Source of the DNA: Phyllostachys edulis
Lineage: Eukaryota; Streptophyta; Magnoliopsida; Poales; Poaceae
Assembly: GCA_036346405.1 (NCBI GenBank)
Contig: CM070563.1
Coordinates: forward strand, 31,072,816 to 31,136,815
Direction of reading: 5' to 3'
DNA length: 64,000 nt
The stretch's first letter is position 1. The number at the start of each line of letters is the position of its first letter. Positions 46,265-57,656 of the stretch are shown piece after piece. The notes beneath the pieces were generated by a model. It saw nothing but the letters and a program-made list of their open reading frames with translations. It had not been told where the DNA came from and made no database searches. A program made the translations under genes and the position numbers.

Positions 46265-47160
46265 CTAGTGTTCCGACTATGTACATATCCTGGCATAATC
46301 CAATTAGCCTTTTGGATCTATCTCTATAGATCCTTATATCAAGAATATATGCTGCATCTAAATCTTTCATTGAGAAACTATTTCTTAATGAAGTTTTAAC
46401 AGATTCAAGCATAGGAATATCATTTCCGACCAGTAGTATGTCATCCACATACAAGATAAAAAACACAAACTTGCTCCCACTAACTTTCTTGCAGACACAA
46501 GGTTCTTCTTTGTATTTGATAAAGTCAAACCCTTTGACCACTTCATCAAAACGAATGTTCTAACTCCGAGATGCTTGCTTCAATCCACATATGGATTTCT
46601 TAAGCTTGCATACCTTTCTAGCTTCCTTTGGATCGACAAAACCCTCAGGCTGTGTCATGTACACATCCTCACTTAGGTTTCCATTTAGGAAAGCAGTTTT
46701 GACATCCATCTGTCATATCTCATAATCAAAATATGCAGCAATAGCTTGAATGATCCGAATAGACTTAAGCAACGCGACAGGTGAGAAGGTTCTATCAAAA
46801 TCAACACCTTGAATTTATTTGAAATCCTTTGTGACCAGTCGTGCCTTAGGAATGTGAATATTTCCATCCATATCTATCTTTTTCTTAAAAATCCATTTGC
46901 ACTTAATGGTCGTATCACCATCAGGTGCATCAACCAAGGTCTAAACTTGATTGTCAACCAGTCTACGACCAGCTCGTATCTCCATACGACTAGTTTGGAC
47001 TTGGTCGTATCACCATACAACTAGTCTAGATCTGGTCATATGACATGAACACATGGATTTTATCTCAGATCCCATGGCTTCAAGCCATGACTCAGAGTTT
47101 GGGTCCACCATTGCTTCCACATAAGTTTTAGGGTCATCATTATTCAAAAATAAAATGTCA
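46265..47160 (-). pseudogene. pol: Angela-like reverse transcriptase, broken and C-terminally deleted
   Basis: Readable on minus: WLEAMGSEIKSM (near 47075), CKWIFKKK, QMDVKTAFLNGNL, YGLKQASRS and the catalytic YVDD at 46451-46440 in FILYVDDILLVGN. In-frame stops replace tryptophan codons at several points. About 90 bp of LTR-type TACGACCAG repeat sequence (about 46956-47045) interrupts the domain just after the N-terminal motif. The frame runs out at about 46265 into LTR sequence, so the end of RT and all RNase H are missing. Confidence 0.88.
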
Positions 47161-47170
47161 TGCCCATACC

Positions 47171-48200
47171 TTATAGGCAATTGACATGGCCTTTTGATCT
47201 ACGTGGGGCTGATGCCTCATCTACAGGTTCATCAATATTTTGTTCATCCTGTAGAGGTTCAGTAGGAGTTGAAACATTTTTAGATGGTTCCTGAATTTCT
47301 TCGAGTTGCACTTTGCTCCCACTGACTCCTTTGGAAAGAAACTCTTTTTCCAAGAAGACACCATCTCGGGTAACAAACACTTTGTTATCAACCCGATTAT
47401 AAAAATAATATCCTTTAGTTTCCTTAGGATACCCCACAAAGAAACACTTATCTGACTTGAGTGTGAGTTTATCAGATGTCAAACATTTGATATAAACCTC
47501 ACAATCCTGTACCCTAAGAAAAGACAATCTAGGACTCTTCCCGGTTTATATCTCATATGGTGTCTTCTCTATAGTTTTCGATGGAACCCTATTTAAAGTG
47601 AAAGTAGTTGTTTCTAGAATGTATCCCCAGAATTGCAATGGAAGATCAGATTGGTTCATCATTGATCGAACCATGTCTAACAGTGTTCGATTCTGCCATT
47701 CAGACACCCCATTCCATTGAGGCGTCCCTGGCGGAGTAAGTTGTGGAACAATTCCACACTTCTTTAGATGATCACCAAACTCATAGCTCAAATATTCACC
47801 TCCATGATCAGATCATAGACATTTGATTGTCTTGCCAAGTTAATTTTGTACTTCATTATGAAATTCTTTGAACTTTTCAAAGGATTCCGACTTATGCCTC
47901 ATCAAATAGACATAGCCATATCTACCAAAATCATCAGTAAAAGTTATGAAGTACTGAAAACCACCTTTAGCCGAAGTGCTCATTGGTACACATACATCCG
48001 AATGTATAATGACCAGTAGATCACTCGCCCTCTCACCTCTGGTTGTGAAGGGCGCCTTTGTCATCTTGCCAAGTAAACAAGATTTACATGTTTCAAATGA
48101 TTCAAAATCAAATGAGTTTAGAAGACCATCTTTATAGAGCTTCATCATGCGCTTCTCATTTATATGACCTAGACGACAATGCCAAATTAAAGTGGGATTC
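47171..48200 (-). pseudogene. pol: Angela-like integrase
   Basis: From high to low coordinates: the GAG-pre-integrase/zinc-finger region (LLGKMTKAPF with the CKSC pair), HSDVCVPMSTSAKGGFQYFITFTDDFGRYGYVY core (48148-47840), then after a stop WNGVSEWQNRTLLDMVRSMMN and FWGYILETTTFTLNRVPSK (47791-47546). The C-terminal KCFFVGYPKETKGYYFYN segment follows (47527-47171). Individual stops separate these blocks, but order and spacing are normal. Confidence 0.9.
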
Positions 48201-48211
48201 CTATCATTAGG

Positions 48212-48640
48212 TCAAAGTCTCTTAGCATTTATGTTACAGATGGGCTCATCCTCAAGATTCAAAACATACAATTCATTCACCAATGAAGCATGGCCATAAA
48301 GCATATCTTCAAAATAGATTGAACAACAGTTGTTCTTTATTCTGAACTCATAACCTTCTGCTCCTAAACACGAAGCAGAAATAATGTTTTTGCTCAAGGA
48401 TGGAACATAATAATAATTATTTAGTTCCATAACTAATCCTAAGGGTAGAGCTAATGGCAAAGTGCCAATAGTTAATGCAGCAACTCTTGCTCCATTGCCC
48501 ACACGGAGATCAACATCTCCTCTTACCAAACTTCTACTCCTTATCAGTCCTTGCATCGAATTGCAAATATGAGAAACTGATCTGGTATCAAATACCCAAG
48601 AACTGATCGGAGAAGTGGCGAGATTAATTTTGTATAACAT
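48212..48640 (-). pseudogene. pol: Angela-like aspartic protease with altered active site
   Basis: The block SSWVFDTRSVSHICNSMQGL carries the protease active-site region, but the invariant glycine of D-T-G is arginine (D-T-R), which should abolish activity. Downstream YYVPSLSKNIISASCLGAEGYEF is typical of Copia proteases. The open stretch is 142 codons and ends at a stop before GAG-pre-integrase. Confidence 0.88.
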
Positions 48641-48649
48641 TTATACCTG

Positions 48650-49060
48650 AACTGGAAGTTCTACTTCCCTTATTCTTATTCATCTCTGCTAAGTAATTCT
48701 TACAATTTCTCTTCCAATGCCCACAAGAAAACAATGCCTTAGAGGTATTAAACCTCTCTGCCCTTGCTTGACCCTAAATCATACCTTTCCGACCCACAAT
48801 CATATTGTAAGCGTCTATGGTCTCATATTGCTTCTGAAGCTCAGAGCTCATGGTCGCAAGCATTAGGCAGGGCATATCAACTGTGTCATTGCAATGTTTC
48901 TCATAAGCATTCTTTTCAGTATGAGTAGCATCAGCATTCGATTCCTTGAGATAGGGACCCTCTAGAACACATTCCTTCTTTTCTTGTTTGAGAACAATTA
49001 TCAAAATACGAAACCAGCCAATAAAGTTTTATTTCTCAAGAACAGATCGCAAATTAAAGG
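48650..49060 (-). pseudogene. gag: Angela-like gag, internally deleted
   Basis: The N-terminal half carries NAYEKHCNDTVDMPCLMLATMSSELQKQYE (49004-48774). After a stop it jumps near 48735 directly to CGHWKRNCKNYL, the second half of the CCHC knuckle. The intervening capsid region of a normal gag (over 100 codons) is missing. Confidence 0.85.
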
Positions 49061-50562
49061 TAGGTGCAGAAGAAGTAGGTGCTAAGATCTACAACAAAAA
49101 TATATGCAAAGATTGAGCACTATGTTTATGTAAGATCTTCTATTAGACATTCATGTTGGTGGTTACGTTCGACCAATCTACGACCAGCTCGTATCTTTAT
49201 ACGACTAGCCTTTTCCTGGTCTAACTTAATCATCAACAGTTAATAAAAGATACTCCCACTAAATTGATCCATATCCCTCTTATGACATTTAGTGATTCAA
49301 GACCCTCAATCAGTTAATCTACTAGTGAGCTTTGGCATCATTGCTAGAAGATTAGTGAAATTGGTAAGCAACCCTTTGCTAATCATATCTCTATATGACT
49401 CTTGTTGTTGAGCGACATCTCTATGCTCCGGCACCCAACCCTATGCCCCAAAGTCCATAACCGTTATGATGACCTTGTCAACTTAAACCAATGCTATGCG
49501 TGTAAGTGTCTGACACAAACACATCTAGTCAAGGAGAGTTAATGACACTCTGCTTTGGCAAGACATACCATTAAAATACATAACTTTGGATGGTGCAGCA
49601 AATTGGGAGGGCATCAATCTAACTTAATATTATGTGAGGGAATTTTAATTCTACCATGTTGTAAGCATCTAATGATAAAACATGATCAAATAGCATGATA
49701 GGAATAAACATTCATAGATAATCAAATTAAACTGTGAAATAGTATGGCCCTAATCATGACGATTTCCATCACCATGCTTCCTGTCCTTCGACCATCATGC
49801 TTGAAATCTCCGTCCGCATTCATCTACTAAGCAATTACTCCTAAAAGCTAGTAATGAATTACAAACGATAATATCAAGCATCACATGTCGGTACGCAGAC
49901 CGTTATACAATAATATGTAGCTTGATGGCTATCACACAGCATGACACGCAGCCCATGTGAAATCCATTCATGCATCACATACACAATGGGTCATACTATT
50001 CACATCAATCCCTGAAAAATGAGTTATGCATAGAATCCAATTCTATCGGGCAACATGAACACATACTATTATACAACGCGGCTACGACCACGGCGGTCCA
50101 AATTAGTGGTTAGGCGGTTGAGGGATCGAAGAAGCGGCGCCCTCATTGTCGAGTCAAAGATGCTCTCGTAAAATTTTCCCGAGACATGAATCTTATTAAC
50201 GTAACCGAGCCTTGGAAATCATCAGATCAATCATATTAACCCTATTCTGAACCAATCTGATCACTGCCTTGATATGACCACGCATTGCGGCACACTCCGA
50301 TGGCGGAATTTTGACCAGTAGGAGTATCATGCAAGGCAGTCAAAAACAAGTCGAGTAAATCATTTGGTGCTCTTAACTTATACCTCTTCGCAAAACCCAT
50401 CTACTACCACTGAAACCCGATCGATCTTATCGACTAGTGCCTAGATCGTTCCATTCATATGAACCGATCTAGGTTATCAAACCAAACCAGTAATAGATCC
50501 AATCTACTACTGCCACATATCTAGTATATGCGACCGATCTAGATCAAAAACGATGCAAGATG
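49061..50562 (-). other. Untranslated leader of the Angela-like element
   Basis: About 1.5 kb lie between primer site and gag. A TACGACCAG-type repeat segment, as in the LTR, lies at about 49165-49215. I recognise no coding domain. Confidence 0.7.
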
Positions 50563-50574
50563 GCTCTGATACCA
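50563..50574 (-). promoter_or_regulatory. Primer binding site of the Angela-like element
   Basis: GCTCTGATACCA on + is TGGTATCAGAGC on -, one base inside the 5' LTR end. Confidence 0.93.
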
Positions 50575-51159
50575 CTGTTGGTATACGGGTAGGCTACGCT
50601 AGCAACAATTCAAAAATTCTACCACGTAAACCAGGATGCCAAGCAAGTAAATGATCACAGATTGTTACCACTAGACGCACAGTGTAGCAGAAGAAGAGTT
50701 GGAGCAGCATGGTCCAACGAAAAGCGTGTCGGTGAAGTGGTCGTAGACGATCTTCCAGTGTAGTCGATCGTCTCCTCCAGAAACCAATCTACTTCCTCGC
50801 CAAGGTCGCGAATCATCCTTAAGCGCAACGGCTACTGTAGTAACGCTGCGCCTCTATGGTATCCACACGTCTAGGGCAGGAACGCCATACGCCGGTGTGC
50901 TAGCACCAAGTCGCACAGAAGGCTCTCTCAAGAAGATGTCGGCTAGGGTTTTAGAGGAACAACTCAACTCACAACTTTCGTGTGTCTTATCTATTTTTTT
51001 CGCGCTCCTTCCCTTGGCCTCAAGCGTCTCCTTTTATAGTGCCTGTGGCGGATCCTATCCGAACATGTTTGACAAATCGTATCTATACTAGTTTGTTCCA
51101 ACCCGTTAAGTGTGTGACCCTGTAGGTTCATGTGTAGTTCACACTACTACAAAACAGGT

Positions 51160-51470
51160 CATACTAGACGTCTCATCACAGACGGTTCCTTTGGAACCAT
51201 CTGTGTTGTACTTCACAGACGGTTTGTAAATAGAACCGTCTGTGATACATAATTATCACAAACGGTTGTTAATACGAACCGTCTGTGATACTTCACAGAC
51301 GGTTCGTATTAAGAACCGTCTATGATGAGATACTTATCACAGACGGTTCTTAATACAAACCATTTGTGATAGTCTGTGAAGTATCATAGACAGTTCGTAT
51401 TAAGAACCGTTTGTGATAAGTATCTCATCACAGACGGTTTGTATTAAAAACCGTTTGTGACTTGGATTTT
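51160..51470. repeat. Left subterminal CACAGACGGTT repeats of the CACTA element
   Basis: About ten copies of CACAGACGGTT or its complement, often paired as short inverted repeats (TTCGTATTAAGAA cores). Such motifs are typical transposase-binding sites in CACTA elements. Confidence 0.88.
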
Positions 51471-51840
51471 ACCATGGCTTGGAATTTTTCTTACTCTCTG
51501 ATTTTACCATAGCTTGAAATTTTTCTTACTCTCTGATTTTACCATGGCTTGTATTTTTTCTTACTCTCTGATTTTATTCCAAGCCAAGGTAAAATCGAAG
51601 AGTAAGAAAAGTTTCAAGCCATGGTAAAATCGAAGAGTAAGAAAAATTTCAAGCCATGGTAAAATCAAAAAGTAAGAAAAATTTGAAGCCATGGTAAAAT
51701 CCAAGTCACAGACGGTTTTTAATACAAAACGTCTGTGATGAGAAACTTATCACAGACGGTTCGTATTAAGAACCGCCTGTGATAAGTATCTCATCATAGA
51801 CGGTTCGTCATACGAACCATTTGTGATATGTCATCACAGA
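51330..51840. repeat. Large inverted repeat inside the CACTA element
   Basis: The centre is near 51585. The left arm has three tandem units with ATTTTACCATGGCTTG and TTTTTCTTACTCT. The right arm has three units of the complement (AGAGTAAGAAAAATTTCAAG, CCATGGTAAAAT). The pairing extends outward through flanking ACGGTT repeats, giving arms of about 250 bp. A transcript would fold into a long hairpin. Confidence 0.85.
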
Positions 51841-51929
51841 CGGTTTTTGATACGAACCGTCTGTGATTCACAGTACGAGAGTTCAAAAAATTTTGAACGT
51901 GTGCGCAGGAGGCAAAAATATTTTGGCGT

Positions 51930-52140
51930 TCTCCTTAAATATCCCAACAGCGGGAGGCCACCCCAGCCTTGTCTTCCATGGGGAGGGTGAGTGGTACTTT
52001 CTTCAGCCCCGGGACCGCAAGTATCCCAACAGCGTCCACCCCAACCGCGCCACTGGCTCTGGCTACTGGAAGGCCTCCGCCTTGTGCCTCGGCCTGGTCC
52101 CTCCTCATGGCTTCGTTCCCCCTCCCCTTGTTGGTTATAT
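51930..52140 (+). pseudogene. Captured NAC-domain transcription factor fragment
   Basis: A frame spanning 51863-52162 encodes EGEWYFLQPRDRKYPNSV followed by HPNRATGSGYWKAS. This is the C/D subdomain stretch of plant NAC transcription factors (WYFFSPRDRKYPNG...GYWKATG), which bind DNA. Only about 40 NAC residues are recognisable, and reading past GYWKA leaves the family. A second, partial copy of TATCCCAACAGCG...CACCCCA lies just upstream (51938-51966), so the exon was partly duplicated. The region is GC-rich against an AT-rich element. It is a non-functional transduplicate by sequence. Confidence 0.8.
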
Positions 52141-52619
52141 TGGTTTGTATGTGCAATCTTGATTTATTCATTTTGATTTGTGATGCTAGTTATGCATGCA
52201 TGATGAGGCATTGGAAGTGGACTATCATGGCTTACTAAGGTACAATACTACTCCCCTCTATCTATTCTCTCTACCCTTTGCTCTGCGATGTGGGAATGGA
52301 TAATGATATGGGCTATTGTCAGTGTTCTGATGGAATGGGTTGTTTACCTGGTTGGTTCGGCTGGAGGCCAAAATAATAGTGGGAGGGGAAAGATGGTAAG
52401 TACCTTGCTTGGTCAGATTTGGATGGAATAGCGGTGATGATGGTCTTTGTGGTGATGGGGTGTTCTCTGGTGTACTCACGCATCTACATATATCGATCTT
52501 CTTCCCTCTTTTTTCAAGCTGCGTCTTGCGTGCAAGCTGGACAAGTAATGAGGAAGCTGCTTAGTTCTCATGCAAGTTTGAGTAGCAGCAAGCAATTCAA
52601 TTTTTTTTTGCAATAAAAA

Positions 52620-52860
52620 AACTATCATAGACGGTTCTTATTCAGAACCATCTGTGAAAATAGCTATCATAGAGGGTTCTTATTCAGAACCGTTTGTGAA
52701 AATAGACTATCACAGACGGTTCTTGTTTGAACTGTCGGTGATAGTCTATTTTCACAGAAGGTTTTAAAACCGTCTGTGTTGACCGCCTGTTATCACAGAC
52801 ACATAAATACAGACGGTTCAGAAAACCGTCTGTGAAGACGGTTTAGAACCGTCTGTGATG
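52620..52860. repeat. Right subterminal ACGGTT repeats of the CACTA element
   Basis: About ten CACAGACGGTT or AACCGTCTGTG words occur in alternating orientation up to the right terminal inverted repeat. Confidence 0.88.
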
Positions 52861-52989
52861 ACATTTTGTGTAGTAGTGTCAGTTGTGACTCAGAAACCTT
52901 TTTTGACCACAAGTCATAGCGGTACCTAGCAGGACATAACGATTCTCGAATATACACAAATTATATCGAACGAACCTTTATGCAATATG

Positions 52990-53230
52990 ATCTACGACCA
53001 GGTCCTTGTCATTTACGACCAGCTCGAATTCAGTCACTACCAGTCCATGTGTAGTTACGACTAGTCTGTAGCTCCTTACGACCAGTTTGCAACTCCTTAT
53101 GACCAGTTTGTAACACCTTACGACCAGTTTGTATCTCTATACAACCAGTCTGTGACTATGTTCGACCAGTCTACGACCAGCTCGTATCTCCTTACGACTA
53201 GCTTGAAACTGCGTACGACCAGTTTCGACA
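52990..53230. repeat. TACGACCAG degenerate tandem repeats (right LTR)
   Basis: Same ~25-bp repeat family as at 45370-45640, in the 5' LTR of the Angela-like element. Confidence 0.85.
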
Positions 53231-54269
53231 TGGTCGAACTGAACGACCTACTCATGTATTCTCCCTTTGCCTCATGATATCTGGTTGAACTCTAGGTGAG
53301 ATGTTGTGTCATCCATGGACTATTCAATACTTTCTCGATCGAGTGTCGAATAACTTCACGTAGTCGAACTCTTCGACCATCAGTGGCATGGCCATGCACT
53401 TTCTTTATCCGATCACATCGAGGGGCCCAAAGATATCTCTCCTGTTATGTTAGGAGGGGCAAATCCCATATCTGACCAGTCACATCCCTCCGCATGTTTC
53501 ATAGCATACCCGAAAGCTACCTTTATAACTACCAAGTTACGAAGTAGCGTTTGGCAACCCCTAAGAGTTCTATTACACATGTAGGGAACCATGCTTATCT
53601 CAGGTCTAAGGATCATACATCGTCATTGCTTGAGACCAACCGACGACACATAGAATCATAACAATCTCAACAGTGTCTCAAGGTGGGTCAATCCAGCACC
53701 ATGTTCTCTAACATGTGTTCACAATATTGATTCGATATCCCTATATCCATGATTGGTGAAACATGATCATCAATCAATACATGTGCTGGTTGTAGAGTCA
53801 CTAGTGTTCCGACCAGTGACATTCGACCAGTGATACATTTAGAACGACATCATCATAAGTTGAAAGAGCTCCACCAACAAGTCACATACTCGTTAATCTT
53901 CATAACTGATGATTCATTCAAGGAACAGAATAACACTTATTCAATAACACATAAACATAGACGTGATTTCATCATCTGCATGATTGCCTCTAGGGCATAT
54001 CTCCAACAGTTACTACTTTGTATCGGCATGAAAGATTATTCACGCATTTTAGTTTGTCAAAGTGGGCTGCTACTTTGGTATTGTTTGATCTATATGTATA
54101 TCTCTGTCACTTGTATTTCTTTTGCTAAAAAATTGTTTTCCTAAATGGCAATTGCAAACTAGTAGGTGTAGGGCTGAAAATTGTGCGTTTTATGCAAAAC
54201 TTAAGCCACTAATGCCTCTCCTTTGGTTAGCCTCTAGCATTTGTAATTTTTATTTTGTGTAAGACTTGC

Positions 54270-54286
54270 GAGTATATTTTGTACTT
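54270..54286 (+). other. Conserved LTR module 3 (hairpin), copy S
   Basis: GAGTAT-ATTTT-GTACTT pairs with two G-T wobbles at the ends of a 6-bp stem. Confidence 0.65.
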
Positions 54287-55703
54287 AACCGGATTGTCCA
54301 CTTTACTTCAGGTGAGGATGACTATACGCTTGATCAATTCGTTAGCGCCAATTTTGGTGACGCTAACGAATGACGCTGTTTCTAACCCCCATTCGGTTTC
54401 CTTTGGGGATGGGCACACCTTGCTGGGATTTTGGTTTATATTACTTCATTTCCGCTGCATACTTGTGTTCATATTTTGAATTTGGCCAGTCGGCCACTTT
54501 TGTAACAGTTATGGACATAAGACCTTTGTTGTATGCCACTTGTAATATTATCGTATGTTTTATGAAATGGCTTTGAATGACATTGATGAGGATATGTGCG
54601 TGTTAGTCGCTAATCTTGGGAGCTAACACGAGACACATATCCAATATATTTGAAATGTTCTTGATTCATTTAAGTGGGGATTTGGGCCGATAGGGAACCG
54701 GTCACCATGCAGCACTTGCAGAGGAGCGGTATGCATGGTCACCATGGATTTAGCTCAGCCAGGTTTTCTTACTTAAATCAAATTAAATTGGACTTCATTT
54801 CTCTGAGGCCCAGAGTTATGTTCGTAAGGCTAGGAAGGTCTAGGTCTTACAAATCTAACCCAGGGTCCTCACACCGCCCTCCTCTTCATTTCACTAGAGC
54901 GTCATCGGAGCCTCGTTGCTATTGAAGACTAAAGCTCGCCGTTGCTCAAATCTCACCGCTGGTCACCTTCATCATCTGGCGCAGGTTCCAGTGAGTTCGC
55001 AGCTGCATCCTCTCTCATTTGCGCTCCTCCGTGCCCCCTGAGTCACCGTCGTTCGCTGGACCCGCCATCGCTAGAGTTACACTGCCGCTCGCCATCGACC
55101 TTTAGCCACTGTGCACTGTCACTCTTGCTTGTCATCCTCATCAGCAACCTCCTCAGCACGTGCTCTTGCATGTCTTGTGGCGTGTCTACCACCTCAGTGC
55201 CAGTGAAGACCTAGCCGCCCGCGTGTCATCGTGCGTCATCGCTGATGTGGCACCGTCCCGAGCTCTAGCACATGAACTTGGTTCACCCTGAACCAAGTCA
55301 CTGTCGTGTGGACCCCACCTGTCAATTCCTGTTCCATGAGTCTGGTGCACCGTGGACCTCCTTGCTGTGGACTTGGTCTATAGAACATAGGCCCACATGT
55401 TAGTGTATTAAATTTCTTTTTGTTTAGAAATTTAATTCCGGCCAAAATACCTTTTTCTTTGCAGACATCTTGCTGATGTAGTAACTCAGAATTTTAAAGA
55501 AAATTCTAAATCTGAAATAGTATTTTCTTCCTCTTTTTCTTAGATTTAAATCTTCTGAGAGTTTGTTCTCCTTCGTCCGAAATCCGATTCAGTCCATTCA
55601 AGTTCCTAAATTCATCTAAAATCAAGTTATTTCTTTTAGAGTTGGTTTTGATTTTTTTTTTTGATTTTTTTGTGTTTCGTCGGTTGTTTTCTCTCTCGTT
55701 TAG

Positions 55704-55808
55704 ATGATCTGTTTCAAGGGACAGGAGCAGAAGCAAGTTTTGAAGATCTAAGTGTGGTAACTGAGCAAAGACAAGGAAAATTATAATCCATTGATCATAT
55801 TGAACCTA
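55704..55808 (+). other. Conserved LTR module 1, copy L
   Basis: A long pyrimidine run ending TTTAG precedes a frame ending in TEQRQGKL-stop, then TTGATCATATTGAACC. Confidence 0.5.
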
Positions 55809-56535
55809 TGTTTTTTTTAAAGTATCTTGTTTTATATTAAATTGTATGCTATCTTTGTATCAACTGCTTTTGGGGATAGTTAATCACTTATTTGTCGTTA
55901 TGCCCCCTTTGATTATTTGAATACCATGAATCATTTGTCACCATAGGATGGTCATTACTAGTTAGACATATTTGTATCACTAGCATGGGTATCGTAGAGA
56001 TGCTTACTCATGCTTAGTTATACGATGGGCTCATATCACTGTTGTTCAAATTTGACTTAATGATATATAGAATTGTGGCAGGTAGCCATTTTTGTTCAAA
56101 TTTATTGTGCCATGGTAGGGTATGTCATTGGTCTTGGTTGAACAAAATGATTTTCACACAGGCAAGTGATTCTGCAATAAAGGGGGTGAGTGTAGCACAT
56201 TGTTGGGTTGTGGTAGACTAGCCTGAGTAATTGTCAAGGACTTAATCTTGTGCACCATTGAACTGAGCGATATCGTACAACCACTTGTCCAGTATGAGAT
56301 GAACCTGACTAACTAATTAGCAATGTTTTAATTTTGGTTTTGTCTTAGAAGCATGAGTTACGAGATGGACGTATACTCACAATGGCACAAGAGGGGGCCG
56401 TCGAAAAGACATCCAGTGTTGAAATCTTAGCAGGCAGAACTGAGTTAAGAAGGAGCTTTATAAAGGCCTTGTGATAATCACTAAGTCACGCACCTATGAA
56501 AGTGTGATCGAATATTATAAGTTGATTTATCTATT

Positions 56536-56603
56536 GTGGGTAAAGCTGTACAATCTCTATAGAGTTAAAATTATTTAAACAGCCGTGTCCCCGGTTATAG
56601 ACA
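56536..56603 (+). repeat. Conserved LTR module 2, copy L
   Basis: CTCTATAGAG (perfect), TTATTTAAACAG (degenerate) and CCGTGTCCCCGG. Confidence 0.82.
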
Positions 56604-56889
56604 ATGCTCGGGGATTTTGCATGATAGATAGAGTTTTTATAAAAATGTGCTGGAAGGTGAATGAGAGGTTCACTTGGTGCATATGATGTTTGTTTGGTGG
56701 ATGAGGAATCCACTTGGTGGTTTGGTTGAGAAATGTGTGGGAGGAGTTCACTGGTTGTTTCAAAGAAATTGTTTACTCTATTTATTTATTGTCTTTTAAA
56801 TTACGCTTCAATCTACTTATTGTATTTGCTGTCAATACCTGCTTTCTACAAAAGAACCATACAACTATTCCTTTGATCAACCCTTGCAT

Positions 56890-56906
56890 GAGTACTTTAT
56901 ATACTC
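56890..56906 (+). other. Conserved LTR module 3 (hairpin), copy L
   Basis: GAGTAC-TTTAT-ATACTC has five of six stem pairs intact. Confidence 0.65.
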
Positions 56907-57656
56907 ACGGCTTTAAACTTTGCTACTCAGTTGAAGAAAGTCAAGTTGCTCAAAAGTTATACAAAGAGGTGTTCTTCGAAGGTTTTGCGAATGAGAATGC
57001 ATTCTTCACTTTATTGCCTGTGGACATGTTGATTGACCTTTCTAAGTATCCATTCCGCTACAAAAGTTTATTTGTGTCTTAAGCCCTACGTGGCAAGTTA
57101 AGTAAACGTTGACAATAAGGTCCAGTTATTATTACTATTTTTTATTTTGAGATCTTTTTAGTTAACTTGTTAAATGGATGGTATTTTATCGAAGTTTCAG
57201 TATGTGAGCTAGATACCGATGTAGGACTAGTTTGTAATACACTAAGGGTTTTTGTCGGACCCTGGGCTTTGAATACCCGGAGTCCTCATGTGTGTATCGT
57301 ACTAGTCCCATGATCAGTTGCTACTACACACATTCACAACATTGATATTCACGTCCATACATTCATACATACAAAATAAAATTATGGTACATAACTTAAG
57401 CGATTACATTATTTACAACACAAGGGCTGATCGGCCAAATAAAAGCTTAAGTATCAGAAGTAGCAAAAGTAACAACGGAAGCAAAATATGTAATAAGTCC
57501 AAAATTCTAGCGGTATGCCCATCCGAACCCTCAGGCAACTGACTAGGGACAAGTCCTAGAAAGATCCGTCACTGAACCCACCGGTTCCGGGCGCGAAGAA
57601 AGCATCGTCTGGCGTAGGCTCATCCTCTAAGCCTAAAGAACAAATTAAGCAAGATT

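Larger units (their letters stand above)
51142..52878. mobile_element. Non-autonomous CACTA (En/Spm-type) DNA transposon with captured gene sequence
   Basis: The ends are CACTACTACAAAA (51142) and TTTTGTGTAGTAGTG (to 52878), flanked by the 3-bp duplication TCA (51139-51141 and 52879-52881). The partner LTR has the empty site GTAGTTCAGTTGTG near 45247-45260, which fixes the borders to the base. Subterminal regions carry many CACAGACGGTT and AACCGTCTGTG words in both orientations. At 1,737 bp it encodes no transposase. Confidence 0.95.
44694..54008 (-). mobile_element. Angela/BARE-like Ty1/Copia retrotransposon, degenerate
   Basis: Its 5' LTR is at the high-coordinate end. On minus it starts TGTTGGAGATATGCCC at 54008, a typical start of grass Angela/BARE LTRs. 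The outer ends (TGTTCGG at 44694) are flanked by the duplication GTTAC (44689-44693 and 54009-54013). Gag, protease, integrase and RT remnants lie on minus. The RT end, RNase H, polypurine tract and the first ~180 bp of the 3' LTR are deleted. Confidence 0.93.
50576..54008 (-). repeat. 5' LTR of the Angela-like element, interrupted by a CACTA transposon
   Basis: It has complete ends (TGTTGGTATACGGG at 50576, ...ATATCTCCAACA at 54008 on +) and is about 1.69 kb without the nested element. A TATA-like box on minus lies at about 51027-51040. It carries the same TACGACCAG cluster as the other LTR. Confidence 0.93.
42012..54873 (+). mobile_element. Gypsy S solo LTR, interrupted by an Angela-like Copia
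   Basis: TGCAACACCCCG (42012) to GGGTCCTCACA (54873) is flanked by the 5-bp duplication CCGCC (42007-42011 and 54874-54878). Without the nested element it is about 3.54 kb. It has no internal region. Module 1-like sequence, module 2 and module 3 are in the expected order, the last one beyond the nested Copia. Confidence 0.9.

Noticed and set aside
51863..52162. Functional NAC gene
   Set aside because: Only about 40 domain residues are present, with no start of the domain, no full exon set and a partial duplication. It is a captured fragment.
51160..52860. Regular CACAGACGGTT repeats as a CRISPR-like array
   Set aside because: Repeats alternate in orientation, have no uniform spacers, and sit between CACTA terminal repeats with a TCA duplication.
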